From positions 1-45,870 of the forward strand of contig JAGOZU010000017.1 in the NCBI GenBank assembly GCA_018058545.1: DNA of 45,870 nt, written 5' to 3'. Positions within the stretch are counted from its first letter, which is position 1; the number at the start of each line of letters is the position of its first letter. A program made the position numbers and the translations under genes. Of this stretch, positions 41,788 through 45,870 are shown piece by piece. This DNA is from Promineifilum sp. (GTDB lineage: Bacteria > Chloroflexota > Anaerolineae > Promineifilales > Promineifilaceae). Under the pieces are notes generated by a model that made no database searches, was not told the DNA's origin, and saw only the letters and a program-made list of their open reading frames with translations.

Positions 41788-43203
41788 TTAGTAAGCGCCC
41801 TTGCCGCGCACGACTACCCAGGGCGTCTTCAGCAAAATGTAAATATCCATCCACAGCGAATAATTCTGCACATAATAGAGATCTTCTTCCGTATGGAGAT
41901 GCAGTGGTTTATCGGCCCGGCCATTGATCTGCCACCAGCCGGTCATACCTTGGGGAACAGCGAGACGCTTGTGTTGCCACGGCTCGTATTGCCCCACCAG
42001 CCAGGGAAGCTCCGGTCGTGGGCCTACGAGACTCATATCGCCTTTCAGAACGTTTATAAGCTGAGGTAGCTCGTCGAGGCTCGTATGGCGCAGGAGACGG
42101 CCGATTCGAGTCACACGAGGATCATCCGCCTTCTTGAACAACACGCGACCGTCATCAGTGATCTCGGTCACATCATCCACCATCCGGTCCGCCCCCGACA
42201 CCATGGAGCGGAACTTGTACATCGAGAAGAGACGGCCATTCTCGCCGACTCGTTGCTGCCGGAAGAAGACGGGGCCGTCGGAATCCAGCTTAATCAACAG
42301 GGTAACAATCCCCATCGGAAGCAGAGCCATGATGATTAAGATAGTGGAGATGACAAGATCGAACATGCGCTTGATAAGACGCTGAACGTCGTTGAGCGCC
42401 GGATCGCGCAAGTTGATCATCGGCAGCCCTCCGAAGTCTTCTACTGACGCGCGATAGAGGGCCAGACTAAAATAGTCGGGCACAACCCGAACGTTCACCG
42501 GCAAATCGTGCAGCGCAAGGACCAACTCGTTGATCTGGGCGTAATCCCGTTGCGGCAGGGCGATGACCACGTCATTGATACCCTTCTCCTTAACAACGCC
42601 GCGCACATCATCCACCCGGCCGAGGACATGCACCAAAAACTCTTCGCGCTCGGAAACGGAGGGAGAGGTCTCATCGAGGTAACCTGTCAAATTCAGACCC
42701 ATTGACCGGTATTCCTGGATCATTTGTCCGACCCGCTGGCCGACCTCGCCAGTACCGATGATCAAAACCTTTCTTTCACCGGCGGGCGTCCGGCCGAAGC
42801 GAAAGATGGCGCGAGCCAGCACGCGCCACCCTAACAGGAAAATGAAATCCAGCATTGTAAAGAGGGCGAATACCCAGCGGGAAAAGTCCCGGTTCATCAG
42901 AAAAAGCAAACCGGCTAATAGCAAGGTCGAGGCCAACGTGGCGATGCCCACGATCTGCAACTCGGCCATCAATTTATAGATGCGTTTCGGATCGTAGACG
43001 GACAAAATCAAAAAGGTCACTCCCCACAAGACGGGGACGACAAAGTAAATGTAAAGGGGAACAACGGCCGGGCCACGAAGGTTCGTCAGATGGAGGGGAA
43101 TAAAGGCGACGAGACGAGTGGCCAGGTACAGGGCCAGACAAGTCAGCAGGATATCAAGCGCCATTGAAAAAATGGCGTAATTTACCCCGAACCGCCTCAA
43201 CAT
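41788..43203 (-). CDS. Polyprenyl glycosylphosphotransferase (WbaP/WcaJ type)
   Basis: A 471-residue initiating enzyme of polysaccharide synthesis that moves a sugar-1-phosphate from a UDP-sugar to undecaprenyl phosphate. Five N-terminal helices are followed by a CoA-binding-like Rossmann domain (KVLIIGTGEVGQRVGQMI, about 145-160) and the C-terminal bacterial sugar transferase domain from about 275 (KRMFDLVIS..., GPVFFRQQRVGENGRLFSMYKFRSM, RHTSLDELPQLINVLKGDMSLVGPRPE). GGATTTT follows an AGAGG before the ATG. Probably cotranscribed with the ligase gene. Confidence 0.94.
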   Translation of the reverse strand: MLRRFGVNYAIFSMALDILLTCLALYLATRLVAFIPLHLTNLRGPAVVPLYIYFVVPVLWGVTFLILSVYDPKRIYKLMAELQIVGIATLASTLLLAGLLFLMNRDFSRWVFALFTMLDFIFLLGWRVLARAIFRFGRTPAGERKVLIIGTGEVGQRVGQMIQEYRSMGLNLTGYLDETSPSVSEREEFLVHVLGRVDDVRGVVKEKGINDVVIALPQRDYAQINELVLALHDLPVNVRVVPDYFSLALYRASVEDFGGLPMINLRDPALNDVQRLIKRMFDLVISTILIIMALLPMGIVTLLIKLDSDGPVFFRQQRVGENGRLFSMYKFRSMVSGADRMVDDVTEITDDGRVLFKKADDPRVTRIGRLLRHTSLDELPQLINVLKGDMSLVGPRPELPWLVGQYEPWQHKRLAVPQGMTGWWQINGRADKPLHLHTEEDLYYVQNYSLWMDIYILLKTPWVVVRGKGAY

Positions 43204-43349
43204 AAAATCCTCTTCCTCCTCATTGCCTCGATGTATTCGGCGGATCCTCTTGCATTTACTCCTGGCCGGATAGATTCACAGCGTCCCGTTTCGGCGGTTT
43301 CGGCTCCGACAAAATGAGTCCGGTTGTGAAATTCGGTGCAATTCAATCA

Positions 43350-43377
43350 ATTATAACGAGGAGGGACAAGCGGGCAA
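43350..43377 (-). promoter_or_regulatory. Promoter of the WbaP-type/ligase operon
   Basis: TTGCCC (43377-43372), 16-nt spacer, TATAAT (43355-43350) on the minus strand. Confidence 0.65.
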
Positions 43378-43521
43378 AGAGGACAATTACACAGCACCCC
43401 AAAAATCAACCTCTTCACCATCCGTTAAACTTCGCCACAAGTATCGGAAATGGATTGGTGGGTCGCCGATTCCACACTGCTCCAGCACGTTGGAATGCTG
43501 TTGCTTGGCCAAATCCTGGGT

Positions 43522-43527
43522 TAGAAT
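43522..43527 (+). promoter_or_regulatory. -10 box of leaderless-type promoter for the sulfotransferase gene
   Basis: TAGAAT followed by 9 nt and ATG 43537; TTGCTT (43501-43506) is a possible -35 with a 15-nt spacer. Confidence 0.5.
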
Positions 43528-43536
43528 TGAGTCTCT

Positions 43537-44157
43537 ATGAAGAACCTGTTCCAGAGATTATCAAAAGCAAATAATAAAGATGAGTTCATCACCATCGTTT
43601 CCGGACTGCCTCGTTCGGGGACGTCGATGATGATGAAGATGTTGGAGGCGGGAGGCATCCCGGCGATTACTGATGAGCTGCGGGAGGCGGACGAGGACAA
43701 CCCCAAAGGCTATTACGAGTTCGAGCGCGTGAAGGCGATGGACAAGGGCGACACAGCCTGGGTCACCGAGGGGCGCGGCAAGATCGTGAAGGTCATCTCC
43801 GCCCTGCTCAAACATCTGCCACCGGGCGAGCAGTACCGCGTAGTTTTCGTGCGTCGCAATATGTCGGAGATTTTGGCTTCACAGCGCAAAATGCTCATCC
43901 GCCGAGGAGAGAACCCGGACAAAATGGATGACGAGCAGATGGCCTTGCTGTTCGAGAAACATCTCAAGCAAGTGGACGAATGGTTAATAGCCCAACCCAA
44001 CTTCCGCGTGCTCTACGTGCATTACAGCGACATTCTGGCCAATCCACTGCCGCATGTGAATGAACTAAACAGGTTCCTGGGCGGGAATCTCGACACGGCA
44101 GCGATGGCCGCAGCCGTAGACCCCGGACTGTATCGCAATCGGAAAAGCGGCGATTGA
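43537..44157 (+). CDS. Sulfotransferase family protein
   Basis: A 206-residue P-loop protein of the sulfotransferase superfamily. The 5'-phosphosulfate loop is SGLPRSGTSMMMKMLEAGG (22-40) and the 3'-phosphate region appears as YRVVFVRRNMSEILASQ with the conserved Arg and Ser. It would move sulfate from PAPS to an acceptor; the acceptor is not known. It is short for the family but complete at both ends. It diverges from polysaccharide genes, and PAPS could come from the Sat-CysC/CysC operon in this window. Confidence 0.87.
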   Translation: MKNLFQRLSKANNKDEFITIVSGLPRSGTSMMMKMLEAGGIPAITDELREADEDNPKGYYEFERVKAMDKGDTAWVTEGRGKIVKVISALLKHLPPGEQYRVVFVRRNMSEILASQRKMLIRRGENPDKMDDEQMALLFEKHLKQVDEWLIAQPNFRVLYVHYSDILANPLPHVNELNRFLGGNLDTAAMAAAVDPGLYRNRKSGD

Positions 44158-44165
44158 TCCTTCTC

Positions 44166-44951
44166 TCAGCCGATACTCACACCGCCGATAAGCTGCCCGC
44201 CATCCACCACCAGTGTCGCCCCGGTCATGAAACTGGATGCGGCCGACGCCAGAAAGACGGCCGCCCCGGCGATCTCCTCCGGATCAGCCATGCGTCGCTG
44301 CGGGACGGACTGCACCAGCGAATCATGGATTTGGGGCGTTGACCACAAGACCTGGCTGAACTTCGTTTTGACAAATCCGGGGGCAATGGCGTTGACCTGG
44401 ATGTTATCGGCCGCCACCTCGGCCGCCATCACCTCGGTCATCATCAGCACGGCCGCCTTGCTAACGCAATAGACGCCCATCATCGGCTGTGGTTCCAGCC
44501 CGGCCACGGACGCCATATTGATGATCTTGCCGCCGCCACGAGCGCGCATCAATGGGACACAGGCCTTGGCAACGCGAAAGTAGCCTTTGACGTTCACCTC
44601 AAGGATTTTGTCCCAGTGACTGTCCTCGGCCGACAGGAACGTGCCAAAGTGCGGGTTGGTGGCGGCGTTGTTGACAAGGATGTCGATGCCGCCGAAATGG
44701 TCAGCTGCCCGTTCAACGAGCGACGTCACGGCCGCGCTGTCGCCGGTGTGGGCCGCCACGGCCAGCACCTCGCCACCCACCCCCCGCACGATCTCGGCCG
44801 CCTCATCAACCGCCTCCTGCCTGCGACTGGCCAGCACCACCTTGGCCCCGGCCACGGCAAACGCTTGGGCAATGGCCAGGCCGATCCCCCGCGAACCGCC
44901 GGTGATCAGCGCCACCTTGTCCGTTAAATCAAAACTTGCTCCTGTGGCCAT
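44166..44951 (-). CDS. Short-chain dehydrogenase/reductase
   Basis: A 261-residue classical SDR: cofactor motif [19 protein letters not shown], catalytic Ser in NMASVAG and YCVSK, and the C-terminal GGQLIGG end. Closest in look to the FabG/glucose-dehydrogenase-like branch; substrate unknown. Two ATGs 6 nt apart follow AAAGGAG; the second (44951) has the proper 6-nt spacing, the first (44957) none. It converges on the sulfotransferase gene with 8 nt between stops. Confidence 0.9.
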   Translation of the reverse strand: MATGASFDLTDKVALITGGSRGIGLAIAQAFAVAGAKVVLASRRQEAVDEAAEIVRGVGGEVLAVAAHTGDSAAVTSLVERAADHFGGIDILVNNAATNPHFGTFLSAEDSHWDKILEVNVKGYFRVAKACVPLMRARGGGKIINMASVAGLEPQPMMGVYCVSKAAVLMMTEVMAAEVAADNIQVNAIAPGFVKTKFSQVLWSTPQIHDSLVQSVPQRRMADPEEIAGAAVFLASAASSFMTGATLVVDGGQLIGGVSIG

Positions 44952-45126
44952 CTGCATCTCCTTTAATAAGTATCGGGTGACACCATACTTATATCGCCAC
45001 ACCGATCTTTCGGCAACGCTCGCCGTCAATGAAAAGCGCCGGGTTTCCCCAGCGCATTCTCCCGGATGCTATCGCTCCGGCTTTGTTAACTAAGCCACGA
45101 CCCATCCAACAGGCCGTGAATCCCGC

Positions 45127-45870
45127 CTAGTAGTTATCTTTCGTCTCGAAATAACTTTGAGGATCCGATGAATGGACCCAGACCCACAGATCGTTGGGCG
45201 CTTTTTCAGACCAGAAATAGACCCACTCGGCATCGCGCGGGGGCATATTGACGCAACCGTGGCTGTGCTTGTAGCCAAAGCGATCGTGCCAGTACGCCCC
45301 GTGGAGGGCGATATCGAAATCGAAATACATGGTGTGGGGCACATCCTCATTGACATAATAGTCGACCTTGCCCTCGGCACCGGTCATCATCGTCTCCATG
45401 TGTCGCTCCCACACCTGGAACAACCCCTCATAGGTCGGCCAGCGATTCAGACCGCTGGAGACGAGACCGGCATAGACCATACGATCCCCTTCGTAGGCGA
45501 CGACGTTCTGCTCATACAGATCAATCTCGACCCAGTATTCATTGGGACCGACTTCTTTCGGCCGCGGATTCACTTCGATGATGCTCAGATATTGCTGGTT
45601 CATCCAGCGGCCGTAGCCGATATCGTACCAGACCCAACCGTCGTCATCGATGACGGCATCATAGATCTCGACGAAAGTGTAGCGAGGTAATTTGATAGCG
45701 TTGGGGGCAGGTTCTTCGCCCGGCTCTTCGCTATACTGAAAATCGACGATCAGCCAGCCGAACGGCCGTTTGGGCTGCGCCAGCACTTCGACGCCGGTAA
45801 AATTGGAGCTGGTGCCAAGCTTGATGTCTTCCGCGCGCACCCACTCGCCGGGCATGATCTGATACCACAA
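45127..45870 (-). CDS. L,D-transpeptidase (YkuD), N-terminus cut by window edge
   Basis: The 247 visible residues end a YkuD-domain protein that crosslinks peptidoglycan or attaches proteins to it. The catalytic region HGAYWHDRFGYKHSHGCVNM with the active Cys is intact, preceded by WVEIDLYEQNVVAYEGDRMVY, the usual first strands of the domain. The part before it (WYDIGYGRWMNQQYL) looks like an SH3-like repeat, common in front of YkuD. The frame is open to base 45870, so the start and any signal peptide lie outside. Confidence 0.93.
   Translation of the reverse strand: MWYQIMPGEWVRAEDIKLGTSSNFTGVEVLAQPKRPFGWLIVDFQYSEEPGEEPAPNAIKLPRYTFVEIYDAVIDDDGWVWYDIGYGRWMNQQYLSIIEVNPRPKEVGPNEYWVEIDLYEQNVVAYEGDRMVYAGLVSSGLNRWPTYEGLFQVWERHMETMMTGAEGKVDYYVNEDVPHTMYFDFDIALHGAYWHDRFGYKHSHGCVNMPPRDAEWVYFWSEKAPNDLWVWVHSSDPQSYFETKDNY

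Larger units (their letters stand above)
43204..43536. other. 333-base divergent intergenic region between WbaP-type gene and sulfotransferase
   Basis: No real coding frame. It contains a minus-strand promoter (43377-43350) giving a leader of about 140 nt before the WbaP-type gene, and a plus-strand -10 box (43522-43527) for the sulfotransferase. No known riboswitch or terminator is recognised in the leader. Confidence 0.6.

Noticed and set aside
43220-43255. 11-codon leader peptide frame before the WbaP-type gene
   Set aside because: Has AGGAG but only 3 nt from the ATG, and no amino-acid bias that would suggest attenuation.

Overview
The window reads as a chromosomal segment of a GC-rich bacterium, most likely a member of the Chloroflexota (Anaerolineae/Caldilineae type). 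This rests on gene style rather than a marker gene: Pro/Thr-rich 'PTATPT' linkers in exported proteins, a large membrane Ser/Thr kinase with FHA and Ig-like domains, a DUF2804 protein, a YhfC-type membrane protease, CtaA, and many genes whose start codon lies only 5-10 nt behind a -10 box. No rRNA, tRNA, CRISPR array or insertion sequence was seen.

Layout. 1-1.3 kb: a cut-off gene and an ECF sigma factor joined by an ATGA overlap, then a SnoaL-like protein (minus strand). 1.5-8.3 kb: lipid kinase, threonine aldolase, a 1105-residue kinase/FHA/Ca-repeat/CBM9-like protein and an MFS transporter. 8.4-11.9 kb: YhfC protease (minus), YigZ and an alkaline-phosphatase-superfamily protein. 12.2-14.6 kb: a PAPS-forming operon (fused ATP sulfurylase-APS kinase plus a second APS kinase). 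14.7-19 kb: prmC, a Sua5-type gene, an SH3-like protein, a glycosyltransferase and DUF2804. 19-21.2 kb (minus): HIT protein, membrane protein, SDR. 21.2-23.8 kb: an AT-richer patch of broken or orphan genes: PIN remnant, MNT nucleotidyltransferase with a HEPN stub, aminoglycoside-phosphotransferase-like remnant, an unrecognised gene with no good start, and a nuclease-like membrane protein split by a frameshift in a run of 8 C. 23.9-27.7 kb (minus): gcvH-gcvP behind a tandem glycine riboswitch. 27.8-31.4 kb: PLP decarboxylase, alanine racemase, OsmC, RsbRD-like protein. 31.4-36.7 kb: membrane protein (minus), S1-domain protein, FtsK, CtaA. 36.8-40.5 kb: DUF4013 protein (minus), fmt, ketopantoate reductase, class II aldolase. 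40.4-45.9 kb: polysaccharide genes (O-antigen ligase-like, WbaP-type transferase, minus), a sulfotransferase, an SDR and a cut-off L,D-transpeptidase.

How genes may work together. Sat-CysC and CysC make PAPS, which the sulfotransferase at 43.5 kb could use; its position beside polysaccharide priming and polymerisation genes suggests, without proving, a sulfated surface glycan. Threonine aldolase and GcvH/GcvP both handle glycine, and the riboswitch ties the cleavage system to glycine level. Sigma factor, FHA kinase and RsbRD-like protein are signalling parts.

A recurring feature is promoter architecture: about a dozen first genes have a TAnnnT box 5-10 nt before the start and no Shine-Dalgarno, while genes inside operons usually have GGAG. 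This was used to choose several starts.
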